Shown: one piece after another, positions 25,304 through 32,720 of the stretch
Numbering within the stretch: position 1 is the first letter of the stretch
Layout of the letters: every line of letters starts with the position of its first letter
Origin: Clostridia bacterium
Lineage (GTDB): Bacteria > Bacillota > Clostridia > Christensenellales > Aristaeellaceae
Length of the DNA: 64,000 bases
Assembly (NCBI GenBank): GCA_017532155.1
Contig: JAFXJP010000038.1
Span: 16,439-80,438, forward strand
Direction of reading: 5' to 3'
Translations under genes and position numbers: made by a program
Notes under the pieces: generated by a model
Databases searched by the model: none
What the model was told of the DNA's origin: nothing
The model's input: the letters and a program-made list of their open reading frames with translations, nothing else

Positions 25304-25864
25304 ATGATGCGTTTGTTTCAAGAGATTGCCAATTATCAGCCTGCGTGCGAACAGGAAGAAAAAGATCAAAAGGTGATGCTGGATTTTATCTGCAAGAATC
25401 CGGATTGTCTTTTGCGCAGCAATCTGATTGCGCATTTTACAGCGTCTGTATGGGTGGTGAATCCTGCGCGCACAAAGACACTGATGGTATATCACCGCAT
25501 TTATGATTCCTGGTCCTGGATTGGCGGCCATGCGGATGGCGAGGAGGAGTTAAAGACTGTGGCGCTGCGCGAGCTGCGGGAGGAGACGGGCGTGAAGAAT
25601 GCACGTCTGGTGAGGGATGATATATTCAGCCTGGAAGTGCTGACTGTGGATGGGCATATCAAGCATGGGCAGTATGTGCCAAGTCATCTGCATTTGAATG
25701 TGACTTATCTGGTCGAGGCGGATGAGGATGAGGAGCTTAAGATCAAGGCGGATGAGAATAAGGGCGTGCAATGGTTTGAGCATGAAGAGGCGCTCAAAGC
25801 CTCGACTGAACCGTGGTTTGTCGAAAACATATATAAAAAACTCATTAAAAAAAGCACCCGATAA
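25304..25864 (+). CDS. Nudix hydrolase
   Basis: Predicted 186-residue cytosolic hydrolase. The Nudix box GHADGEEELKTVALRELREETGV spans residues ~75-97 (GHADGEEE then REETGV), with the metal-binding Glu residues present. Substrate not predictable; the N-terminal ~40 residues are an extra helical region. Distinct from the broken Nudix gene at 17.7-18.2 kb. AAGGT precedes two adjacent ATGs. The stop lies within the terminator stem. Confidence 0.88.
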   Translation: MMRLFQEIANYQPACEQEEKDQKVMLDFICKNPDCLLRSNLIAHFTASVWVVNPARTKTLMVYHRIYDSWSWIGGHADGEEELKTVALRELREETGVKNARLVRDDIFSLEVLTVDGHIKHGQYVPSHLHLNVTYLVEADEDEELKIKADENKGVQWFEHEEALKASTEPWFVENIYKKLIKKSTR

Positions 25865-25875
25865 GGGTGCTTTTT
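25847..25875. terminator. Hairpin terminator between convergent Nudix and phosphoribosyltransferase genes
   Basis: Stem AAAAGCACCC / GGGTGCTTTT with a GATAA loop and T-runs on both strands. The left arm overlaps the last Nudix codons. Confidence 0.85.
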
Positions 25876-25884
25876 GATGTTTGA

Positions 25885-26439
25885 TTATTCCTTGACCGTG
25901 CCGTCGGGGTTGAACAGCGGCAGCTTTTCCAGATAGATGATGTCATCGCGCTGCTGCGCATCGCCCTCGGCCAGAATGGCCATCTTGGCGACGATATTGC
26001 CGCCGGCCTGCTCGACCAGCTTTTCAACTGCGGCGAGGGATTCGCCGGTGGAGATGACGTCATCCACGATCACAACGCGCTTGCCTTTCATGAAGGCGGC
26101 GTCATCGCCATCGATGCACAGGGTCTGTTCCTTGGCGGTGGTGATGGAATTGACGGTGGTGGAGAAAATATTCTTCATATACAGCTTGGGCGCTTTGCGG
26201 GCGATCAGATGACGGGCTTCGTTATTCTGACGGGCCATGGCGTATACCAGAGGAATACCCTTGGATTCGGCGGTAATCAGCACGTCATGCTCGGGCGCCA
26301 GCTTCAGCAGCTCGCGGGCACAGGCTTCGGTCAGCTCAACATCACCGAAAATGACGAAAGCGCCGATGTAGAGATTCTCATTGACGGGGCAGAGGGGCAG
26401 ATTGCGTTCGCAGCCGGCGATGTTCATCGTATAATGCAT
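25885..26439 (-). CDS. Phosphoribosyltransferase (adenine phosphoribosyltransferase-like)
   Basis: Predicted 184-residue type I phosphoribosyltransferase. The PRPP motif is VVIVDDVISTGES near residue 120. LITAESKGIPLVYAMA resembles the Apt/Xpt/PurR N-terminal part. It may salvage a purine base or act as a regulator; the base is not clear. AGGAGG lies ~9 bases before ATG 26439, which is preferred over an upstream in-frame start that would run into the promoter. Confidence 0.85.
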   Translation of the reverse strand: MHYTMNIAGCERNLPLCPVNENLYIGAFVIFGDVELTEACARELLKLAPEHDVLITAESKGIPLVYAMARQNNEARHLIARKAPKLYMKNIFSTTVNSITTAKEQTLCIDGDDAAFMKGKRVVIVDDVISTGESLAAVEKLVEQAGGNIVAKMAILAEGDAQQRDDIIYLEKLPLFNPDGTVKE

Positions 26440-26491
26440 GGATATAGCCTCCTGTATTTCTGTATCAAAAATGTAGGAAATACCTATGATT

Positions 26492-26520
26492 ATTATAGCG
26501 CGGGTAAATTTTCCTGTCAA
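26492..26520 (-). promoter_or_regulatory. Consensus sigma-A promoter of the phosphoribosyltransferase gene
   Basis: On the minus strand: TTGACA at 26520-26515, a 17-bp spacer, TATAAT at 26497-26492. Both hexamers are perfect. The -35 is next to the recG terminator. Confidence 0.85.
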
Positions 26521-26523
26521 TGC

Positions 26524-26544
26524 AAAAAGCGCTTAATTAAGCGC
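26524..26544 (-). terminator. recG terminator that contains the recG stop codon
   Basis: A perfect 16-bp palindrome GCGCTTAATTAAGCGC (26529-26544) followed on the minus strand by five T's. The recG stop TAA (26535-26533) lies in the middle of the palindrome, so the last codons form the hairpin. Confidence 0.7.
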
Positions 26545-28536
26545 GACTTGCTTAAGATGCGCCTGGAAAAGCACGCGCGCGCTTGCCTGGATAAGCGATA
26601 GATCTTCGGCGCGGGCGGGGTCTTTTTCCAGCGTGCGGATGCATTTTTGCGTTTCCTCAATGAGCGGGGCGTCCATTTGCATGCCGGCAAACATGCTGTC
26701 GCCATGCTGGCGGGTGCCCAAAAATTCGCCGGGGCCGCGCATTTCAAGATCCTTGCGGGCGATGACAAAGCCATCGTTTGTTGAACACAGTGTCGTCAGG
26801 CGCTCATTGGGCTCGGCCATGAGGAAGCACCAGCTTTCCTCGGCGCCCCGGCCTACGCGTCCGCGCAATTGATGCAGCTGAGACAGACCGAAGCGATCGG
26901 CGTTTTCGATGATCATGACGGTGGCGTTGGGGACGTTGACGCCGACTTCGATGACGGTGGTACTGACAAGCACGTCAATATCGCCGGCGGAGAAGGCAGC
27001 AAGCGTTTTTTCTTTTTCCATGGCGTCCTGCGCGCCGTAGGTGAGGCCGATGCGCAGCGAGGACAGCGGACCGTTGACGAGATCGGCATACATTTCCTGC
27101 GCGCTGACGGCATTGATCATTTCGCTTTCCTCGACCAGAGGACAGACGATATAGGTTTGCCGACCGGCGGCGGCCTGTTCTTTGACAAAGCTGTACAGAC
27201 CGTCGCGCTTGCGTTCCGGAACAATGCGCGTTTTAACCGGCGTGCGTCCGGGCGGAAGTTCATCAACGACGGAGAGCTCCAGATCGCCGTAGAGAATCAG
27301 CGCCAGCGTTCGGGGAATAGGCGTGGCGGACATCACCAGCACATGCGGCTCACGGTCGCCAAGCGCCTTTTGAGAAAGCAATTGGCGCTGACGCACACCG
27401 AAGCGATGCTGTTCATCCGTAACAGCGAGGGCGAGATTTTGATAGACTACCCCTTCAGATAAAAGCGCGTGCGTGCCGATGACCAGCTGCCAATCGCCGT
27501 TTGCGATGGCGGCAAGCGCTTCACGGCGCTCTTTTGCTTTCATGCCGCCCAGCAGCAGACCACATTTGACGCCAAGCGGCTCAAGGAGCTTCTGCGCGCT
27601 TTCAAAATGCTGACGGGCGAGAATTTCTGTGGGCGCCATCAATGCGCTTTGCTTGCCGGCGCGAGCGGAAATATAAATGGCTCCCATGGCGATGGCGGTT
27701 TTGCCGCAGCCAACGTCGCCCTGCACCATACGGCGCATAGCGGTGGGCTGCTGCATGTCGGTGAGGATTTCCTTCAAGACACGGCTTTGCGCGCCGGTAG
27801 GCGGATACGGGAAGGCTTGCCAGAAGCGCTGGATATCATTTTCTTTATGCGCGATTGGTATGGCGTTGCCCGGTGTGCCGCGCAGGATGGACAGGGCAGC
27901 TTGATAGAGCAGCAATTGTTCAAAGGCCAGACGGCGCTGGGCTAAGGTCAGCATTTCGGGATTCTCCGGCGCATGGATCTGCCGCAGAGCAAAATTGCGC
28001 TCGCACAGATGATACTGCATGCGAATGCTTTGCGGCAGCGTTTCAGGGCAGCAGGCTTCCAGCTCGGAAAGCGCTTGCTGAATAAGATCGGCAAATACCT
28101 TGGCGGGAAAACCGGCGGGCGGGGCATACTCCGGGATCAGTGCGCGCTCTTTTTCACGGCGCGGGCTGTTCATCATTAGTTTGCCAGCCTTATTGCGCTC
28201 GGGCTTACCGAAAAGCAAAAGCAATTCTTCGTCAGAAAGCTGATCCTTCATCCAGGGCTGATTATACCAGATCAGCGGGAGCTTGCCGCTTTCATCACAG
28301 ATGGTGGCGGTAACACGGCTGATACCGCGAAAATGCGCAAGCTTCGGCTTATCCTTAAGATAGCCTGAGATACAGCAGGGCTGGCCTTCCTGAATCTCTG
28401 CGATGGGCGTAATAACACTGGTGTCGCGATAGGCGCGCGGGAGCGTCATCAGCAGATCGGTAAGCGAAAGAATGCCGGCTTTATTCAACGCTTCCAGACG
28501 CACCCGGCCCAGGCCCTTGAGATCTTTCAGTTCCAT
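26533..28536 (-). CDS. recG: ATP-dependent DNA helicase RecG
   Basis: Predicted 667-residue branch-migrating helicase that rescues stalled forks and processes Holliday junctions and R-loops. The N-terminal ~220 residues hold the wedge/OB domain (PCCISGYLKDKP). Walker A is VQGDVGCGKTAIAMGA near residue 275, motif II is DEQHRFGVRQR, and the C-terminal motor includes STTVIEVGVNVPNA and QLRGRVGRG. The end LGTRQHGD is typical of RecG. It lies downstream of asp23-fakA as in Bacillus (yloU-yloV-recG) but is separated from fakA by a hairpin. Confidence 0.97.
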   Translation of the reverse strand: MELKDLKGLGRVRLEALNKAGILSLTDLLMTLPRAYRDTSVITPIAEIQEGQPCCISGYLKDKPKLAHFRGISRVTATICDESGKLPLIWYNQPWMKDQLSDEELLLLFGKPERNKAGKLMMNSPRREKERALIPEYAPPAGFPAKVFADLIQQALSELEACCPETLPQSIRMQYHLCERNFALRQIHAPENPEMLTLAQRRLAFEQLLLYQAALSILRGTPGNAIPIAHKENDIQRFWQAFPYPPTGAQSRVLKEILTDMQQPTAMRRMVQGDVGCGKTAIAMGAIYISARAGKQSALMAPTEILARQHFESAQKLLEPLGVKCGLLLGGMKAKERREALAAIANGDWQLVIGTHALLSEGVVYQNLALAVTDEQHRFGVRQRQLLSQKALGDREPHVLVMSATPIPRTLALILYGDLELSVVDELPPGRTPVKTRIVPERKRDGLYSFVKEQAAAGRQTYIVCPLVEESEMINAVSAQEMYADLVNGPLSSLRIGLTYGAQDAMEKEKTLAAFSAGDIDVLVSTTVIEVGVNVPNATVMIIENADRFGLSQLHQLRGRVGRGAEESWCFLMAEPNERLTTLCSTNDGFVIARKDLEMRGPGEFLGTRQHGDSMFAGMQMDAPLIEETQKCIRTLEKDPARAEDLSLIQASARVLFQAHLKQVALN

Positions 28537-28553
28537 TCATTCGCTCCTTTCTG

Positions 28554-28588
28554 CAAAATGAAAGAGGCTATCGCGCCCGATAGCCTCT
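28554..28588 (-). terminator. Terminator between fakA and recG
   Basis: Stem AGAGGCTATCG / CGATAGCCTCT with a four-base loop, followed on the minus strand by a T-rich run TTTCATTTT. The interrupted T-run may allow some read-through into recG. Confidence 0.75.
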
Positions 28589-28602
28589 ATATGGGAATCC
28601 AA

Positions 28603-30243
28603 TTACTCTACGGACAGCAGGTAGTAGTACAGCGGCTGGCCGCCGGAATGCACTTCCACGTCGCAGTCGGGGAACATATCGGCAATTTCCTCGCTCAGCG
28701 CTTCGGCGTCTTCCTTCTTGGTGTCGGCACCATAGTACACGGTGATCAGGCTGTCGTCCTCGGTGACCATCAGCTCCATCAGATTGATGGCGACTTCGTG
28801 CACATCCTGGCTGCGCATGGTGACGCGGCCGTTGTGCAGGCCGATGATATCGCCCTCGGTGATGTGCAGATCTTCGAATTCACTGTCGCGCACGGCGTAG
28901 GTGATCATGCCGGTGCGTACACGCTGCGCGGCTTCATCCATGTTGACCTGGTTGTCTTCGGGGGAGAGGTCAGGCTGGAAGGCGACGACGGCGGCGATAC
29001 CCATGGCTACGTTCTTGGTGGGCAGGACGATGACGTTCTTGTCAGAGAGCGTGGCGGCCTGCTGAGCAGCCAGGATAACGTTGCCGTTGTTGGGCAGCAC
29101 GAAGATGTTCTTGGCATTGATAGAAGAGATGGCCTTTTCCAGATCCTCGATCGCGGGGTTCATGGTCTGGCCGCCTTCAACGATCACGTCAACGCCCAGA
29201 TCCTTGAGAATCTGCGCGAAGCCTTCGCCCTGGGCAACGGATACCATGCCGTATTCCTTGGGCGGGGTTTCCTTGGCCTTGCGCGCCAGGTTTTCACGGC
29301 GCTGCTCGACCATGTTTTCAATCTTGAGGTTGACCAGCTCGCCCAGACCCAGACCGTACTGCAGGGCCTTGCCGGGGTCATTGGTATGCACGTGAACCTT
29401 AACGAGGGAAAGATCGCCAACAACCAGTACGCAGTCACCGATACGGTTGAGATGACGGCGGAAGGTGGCGATATCGCTCATCTTGGCGTCCATGCGCAGA
29501 TTCTGGATGAGGAATTCGGTGCAGTAGGCAAACTTGATTTCTTCCATGGCGTCGTGATCGTCCACGAAATCAGCCACAGGCGCGGAGGAACCGCCGCCAA
29601 CGGCAGAGAAATCAATATGCTCGCCGCCAAGAGCTGCTGCATAACCGGCGTAGATGTGCAGCAGGCCTCTGCCGCCGGCGTCCACAACGCCTGCCTGCTT
29701 GAGCGCGGGCAGCATGTCGGTGGTCTTGGCGAGGATGGCTTCGCCGCTCTTGAGGACGGTGGTCATCAGTGCGTCAAAATCCTCGGGTGCGGCTTCCGCC
29801 TGCTTGATGGCTTCATCAGCAATGACGCGGGCCACGGTGAGGATGGTGCCTTCCTTGGGCTTCATGACGGCCTTATAGGCCATATCGGCGCCGGACTTGA
29901 GGGCCTTGGCAAACTGCACGGGGGTGATCTTCTCCACGCCGTCCAGGGCCTTGGCAAAGCCGCGGAAGAGCTGGGAGAGGATAACGCCGCTGTTGCCGCG
30001 CGCGCCGCGAAGCGCGCCCTTGGCAGCGGCATCGGCTGCCTGGCCGGCATGGGTGAATTCCTTGCTGGAGATTTCGCGCGAGGCGCTCATCATCGTCAGG
30101 CTCATGTTGGTGCCGGTATCACCGTCGGGAACAGGGAAAACGTTGAGCGCGTCAACCTTTTCGCGGTTCTTTTCCAGATGCGCAGCGCCGGCTACGATCA
30201 TTTCCCGAAGGAGCAGACCGTCTATCTGTTGAACTTGAATCAA
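28603..30243 (-). CDS. fakA: Fatty acid kinase subunit A (DAK2/DhaL domain; YloV family)
   Basis: Predicted 546-residue ATP-binding subunit of fatty acid kinase, which with a DegV-type FakB phosphorylates exogenous fatty acids. The N-terminal DhaL domain has NVFPVPDGDTGTNMSLTM with the Mg-ATP-binding Asp residues and ALRGARGNSGVILSQ. The C-terminal domain contains VEGGQTMNPAIEDL and VLPNNGNVILAAQQAA. The start is a TTG at 30243: GGAGG lies exactly eight bases upstream, and the resulting N-terminus (IQVQQIDGLLLREMIVAGA) aligns with YloV. No FakB gene is in the window. Confidence 0.93.
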   Translation of the reverse strand: MIQVQQIDGLLLREMIVAGAAHLEKNREKVDALNVFPVPDGDTGTNMSLTMMSASREISSKEFTHAGQAADAAAKGALRGARGNSGVILSQLFRGFAKALDGVEKITPVQFAKALKSGADMAYKAVMKPKEGTILTVARVIADEAIKQAEAAPEDFDALMTTVLKSGEAILAKTTDMLPALKQAGVVDAGGRGLLHIYAGYAAALGGEHIDFSAVGGGSSAPVADFVDDHDAMEEIKFAYCTEFLIQNLRMDAKMSDIATFRRHLNRIGDCVLVVGDLSLVKVHVHTNDPGKALQYGLGLGELVNLKIENMVEQRRENLARKAKETPPKEYGMVSVAQGEGFAQILKDLGVDVIVEGGQTMNPAIEDLEKAISSINAKNIFVLPNNGNVILAAQQAATLSDKNVIVLPTKNVAMGIAAVVAFQPDLSPEDNQVNMDEAAQRVRTGMITYAVRDSEFEDLHITEGDIIGLHNGRVTMRSQDVHEVAINLMELMVTEDDSLITVYYGADTKKEDAEALSEEIADMFPDCDVEVHSGGQPLYYYLLSVE

Positions 30244-30339
30244 GGCTATAACCTCCGAATTTGCCGCCTGAAAGGGGCAAGAATGGATTGTGTCGTGGAG
30301 GATGATCCCCACGGGAAGGGCATGCGAAAGCCGCACCCC

Positions 30340-30693
30340 TTACTGTACGCGGATGCCCTCCACGGAAATGTTCACCTTGCGCACCTTTACGCCGGTCATG
30401 CTTTCCAGCTTGTACTTGACGACTTCGACGATGGTCTTGCACACCACGGAAACGGAGATGCCGTATTCCACGACGATGTACAGATCAACATCCAGCATGT
30501 CATCGACCATGCGCAGCTGCACGCCCTTGCTCAGATTCTCGCGGCCCAGCCACTCCACGATGCCATCCTTGGCGCGGCGGGAGCTCATCGCAACAATGCC
30601 GTAGCATTCAAGCACAGCATAGCCCACGACCTTGAGCATGACGTCCTCAGCAATGTAGACGGTGCCAATATCATTCTTGATTTTGCATTCCAT
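30340..30693 (-). CDS. Asp23/Gls24 family protein (YloU-like)
   Basis: Predicted 117-residue cytosolic protein of the Asp23/Gls24 envelope-stress family. Recognisable segments are GTVYIAEDVMLKVVGYAVLECYGIVAMS and VDLYIVVEYGISVSVVCKTI. It almost always precedes fakA in Firmicutes, and some members associate with the membrane through a partner. GGGAGG lies ten bases before ATG 30693. A 96-bp gap without a terminator separates it from fakA. Confidence 0.93.
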   Translation of the reverse strand: MECKIKNDIGTVYIAEDVMLKVVGYAVLECYGIVAMSSRRAKDGIVEWLGRENLSKGVQLRMVDDMLDVDLYIVVEYGISVSVVCKTIVEVVKYKLESMTGVKVRKVNISVEGIRVQ

Positions 30694-30746
30694 CGAATGT
30701 GAACCTCCCAGTGTTGGTTCTGACCTTATTATATAGGTCAAACATG

Positions 30747-30775
30747 ATTATACAGGATTTTCTGCAATTGTGCAA
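30747..30775 (-). promoter_or_regulatory. Sigma-A promoter of the asp23-fakA unit
   Basis: On the minus strand: TTGCAC at 30775-30770, a 17-bp spacer, TATAAT at 30752-30747. Just downstream an inverted repeat TGACC-N10-GGTCA (30721-30740) covers the predicted transcript start and could be an operator. Confidence 0.7.
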
Positions 30776-30818
30776 GCCCAAGCCGAAATTACGTCAAAAC
30801 AAAGGCAGAACTTGCCAA

Positions 30819-32567
30819 TCAGAAGCCTCTTTCGCGGTTGATTTTGTCGATTTCGGCACGGCGCAAAGGCGGATCGCAGTAGGGACAGGGCGTCAGACGG
30901 CTGTATTCGGCCGTATCGAGATCGGCATAGGTGATTTCGCCCTTGAAGGGCAGGTAACGATCCTTAACAGAGGAGCAGCGGCTCTCATCATGATAATATT
31001 TGCCGCCGTCGGGGTTGTAGTAGATGGCGCGGTCGTCTGCGGGATAGGGCATGGGTCTGGAATCGTCATCCCAGATGAGCACTTTGGTTTTGAGGGGAAC
31101 GTTGTTCCAGATCCACAGCATATTGATGCCGTCATCGTTTTTCTTGCGCTGTACGCGCACGCAGCCGTGGCTGGCTTTTTCGCCCAGGTACTTTTCGGTA
31201 TAGGAATAATCCCTGATATCGTATTTTTCGTTAAGGATATAGGGCACTTCGTGCAGGATGCAGCCGCCGGCGATGCGCATGCCGTAGCCGCAGGTCAGGT
31301 TGCCGGCGGGGAAATCGCCCACCTTGCTGCAAAGATAGTATTCGCCGGTAACGGTTTCGTTCCAGGGCTGCTCATCGGTAGGAAAGCCTGTGGAAATGAG
31401 CAGCGTGGTCATCAGCCCTTCTTCGGTGAGTATATACAGTTGCTGTGAGTATTTATCAATCAGCAGGCCATATTCTTTGCTGGGTGTGACGGTTTCAAGC
31501 AGCTTTGTTTCCACATATCCGCGGATAAGCTCATCCGTATTGCCGTAGCCTCGGCCGCCGCGGAGGGAGGAATAATTCTTGGGGCCGTAGCTGGCGTTAT
31601 AGGTTTCAATATAAGTCCAGCCGTTGTCGAGCGTTTCCAGTACACGCACGCCCTGGGATTCAAATACAACCTCGCCGACGATGTTTTCCTTGGCGGTGGA
31701 GTCGTCAGGATCTTTGCGCAGTTTATAGGTTTTTCGCTGGTCGCGGCCCGAGATGACCGTCATATCGGCGACCATCACATCCCAGATGGCGTCCCAGTCG
31801 TAATTGCCCATTTCCATGGTCCAGTAATCGCCCGGGATGGTTTCCGTTTCGGAAAGGGAGGGGCGAATGATGGGTTCGGGGGTAGGCGTCGGAACGGGCG
31901 TGGGCGTGGGCGGCAGGGTGATGCTGAGCGAAATTACGCGGGGATTGCCGGCAAAGCCGGTATCATCGGTAAGCGTGAGATACACGCCGTAGGATGCAGG
32001 GGAGGCGGGCTGGCCGTTGATCATGCCATCCCAGGAAATGAGATTATCGCCTTCCTGCGCCGGGCCGTCGTAGAGCATTTGAACGGTCTCGTTATTGATT
32101 TTGAGCGCGGCGGTCAGCGTACCGGGCATGCTGCATTCTGCCGTCAGCTGCCAGGAATTGCCCACGCGCAGCTCCTGCGAGGAGGTGGTTACATGGGTGA
32201 TTTGCGGGGCGGCGCGGCCGATCACGAGATCTGCGATGAACATACTGCCCTCAGAATACAGATAGAGCTGATATTGTCCCTCAGGCAGCGCGTTTCCCGT
32301 CAGATCACAGCCGTTGAAGGTGAGGTTAACGATGCCCGCGGAGACGCTCATGTCCTTGCGGATGGTGTGGACTGTTGCGCCGCTTTCATCGTGCACTTCC
32401 AGCGTGACAAGGGTATCGTTTGCCACGGCAAAGCTGATGCGCTCTGCCTTACCCGGATGCAGGACGTCCGGAACAAAGGTGAAGCCGGGCTCCTCTGCAA
32501 TAGCGGGGATGGAAAAAAGCAGGGATAACAGAATGACAATACCGAAAATGCGATAACACAAACGCAT
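30819..32567 (-). CDS. Secreted L,D-transpeptidase with Ig-like domains
   Basis: Predicted 582-residue wall enzyme. Residues 1-24 are a signal peptide. Two beta-sandwich modules resembling FlgD Ig-like repeats follow (residues ~30-210). A linker repeats PTPTPVPTPTPEP. An SH3-like module (KLRKDPDDS and following, ~275-350) comes next, and then the YkuD catalytic domain: HEVPYI and ASHGCVRV with the active Cys near residue 480. A short C-terminal Cys-containing tail (CPYCDPPLRR) is unusual. It makes 3-3 cross-links in peptidoglycan by family knowledge. AAAGGAG precedes the start. Monocistronic, with its own promoter. Confidence 0.92.
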   Translation of the reverse strand: MRLCYRIFGIVILLSLLFSIPAIAEEPGFTFVPDVLHPGKAERISFAVANDTLVTLEVHDESGATVHTIRKDMSVSAGIVNLTFNGCDLTGNALPEGQYQLYLYSEGSMFIADLVIGRAAPQITHVTTSSQELRVGNSWQLTAECSMPGTLTAALKINNETVQMLYDGPAQEGDNLISWDGMINGQPASPASYGVYLTLTDDTGFAGNPRVISLSITLPPTPTPVPTPTPEPIIRPSLSETETIPGDYWTMEMGNYDWDAIWDVMVADMTVISGRDQRKTYKLRKDPDDSTAKENIVGEVVFESQGVRVLETLDNGWTYIETYNASYGPKNYSSLRGGRGYGNTDELIRGYVETKLLETVTPSKEYGLLIDKYSQQLYILTEEGLMTTLLISTGFPTDEQPWNETVTGEYYLCSKVGDFPAGNLTCGYGMRIAGGCILHEVPYILNEKYDIRDYSYTEKYLGEKASHGCVRVQRKKNDDGINMLWIWNNVPLKTKVLIWDDDSRPMPYPADDRAIYYNPDGGKYYHDESRCSSVKDRYLPFKGEITYADLDTAEYSRLTPCPYCDPPLRRAEIDKINRERGF

Positions 32568-32600
32568 GGGAAACTCCTTTGTGCAAATTTCTCCAGATAC

Positions 32601-32629
32601 ATGATACCAATTGCGGCGGATGAATGCAA
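32601..32629 (-). promoter_or_regulatory. Sigma-A promoter of the secreted L,D-transpeptidase
   Basis: On the minus strand: TTGCAT at 32629-32624, a 17-bp spacer, TATCAT at 32606-32601, 34 bp before the start codon. Confidence 0.6.
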
Positions 32630-32659
32630 GATACTTTCCTTATAAAATGGGAACAAGAA

Positions 32660-32688
32660 TTGTAAACAATGCGTCTTTGGTTTATACT
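32660..32688 (+). promoter_or_regulatory. Sigma-A promoter of the SNF2 gene
   Basis: TTGTAA, a 17-bp spacer and TATACT. The predicted transcript begins near 32695, which argues against ATG 32691 and for the downstream ATG 32721 as translation start. Confidence 0.65.
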
Positions 32689-32720
32689 GTATGGGAAATG
32701 AACGGATGTATGGGGGAAAA

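Noticed and set aside
28558-30702. Plus-strand open frame of about 714 codons
   Set aside because: Antisense to fakA and the Asp23 gene; no domain, no Shine-Dalgarno, composition typical of a shadow frame.
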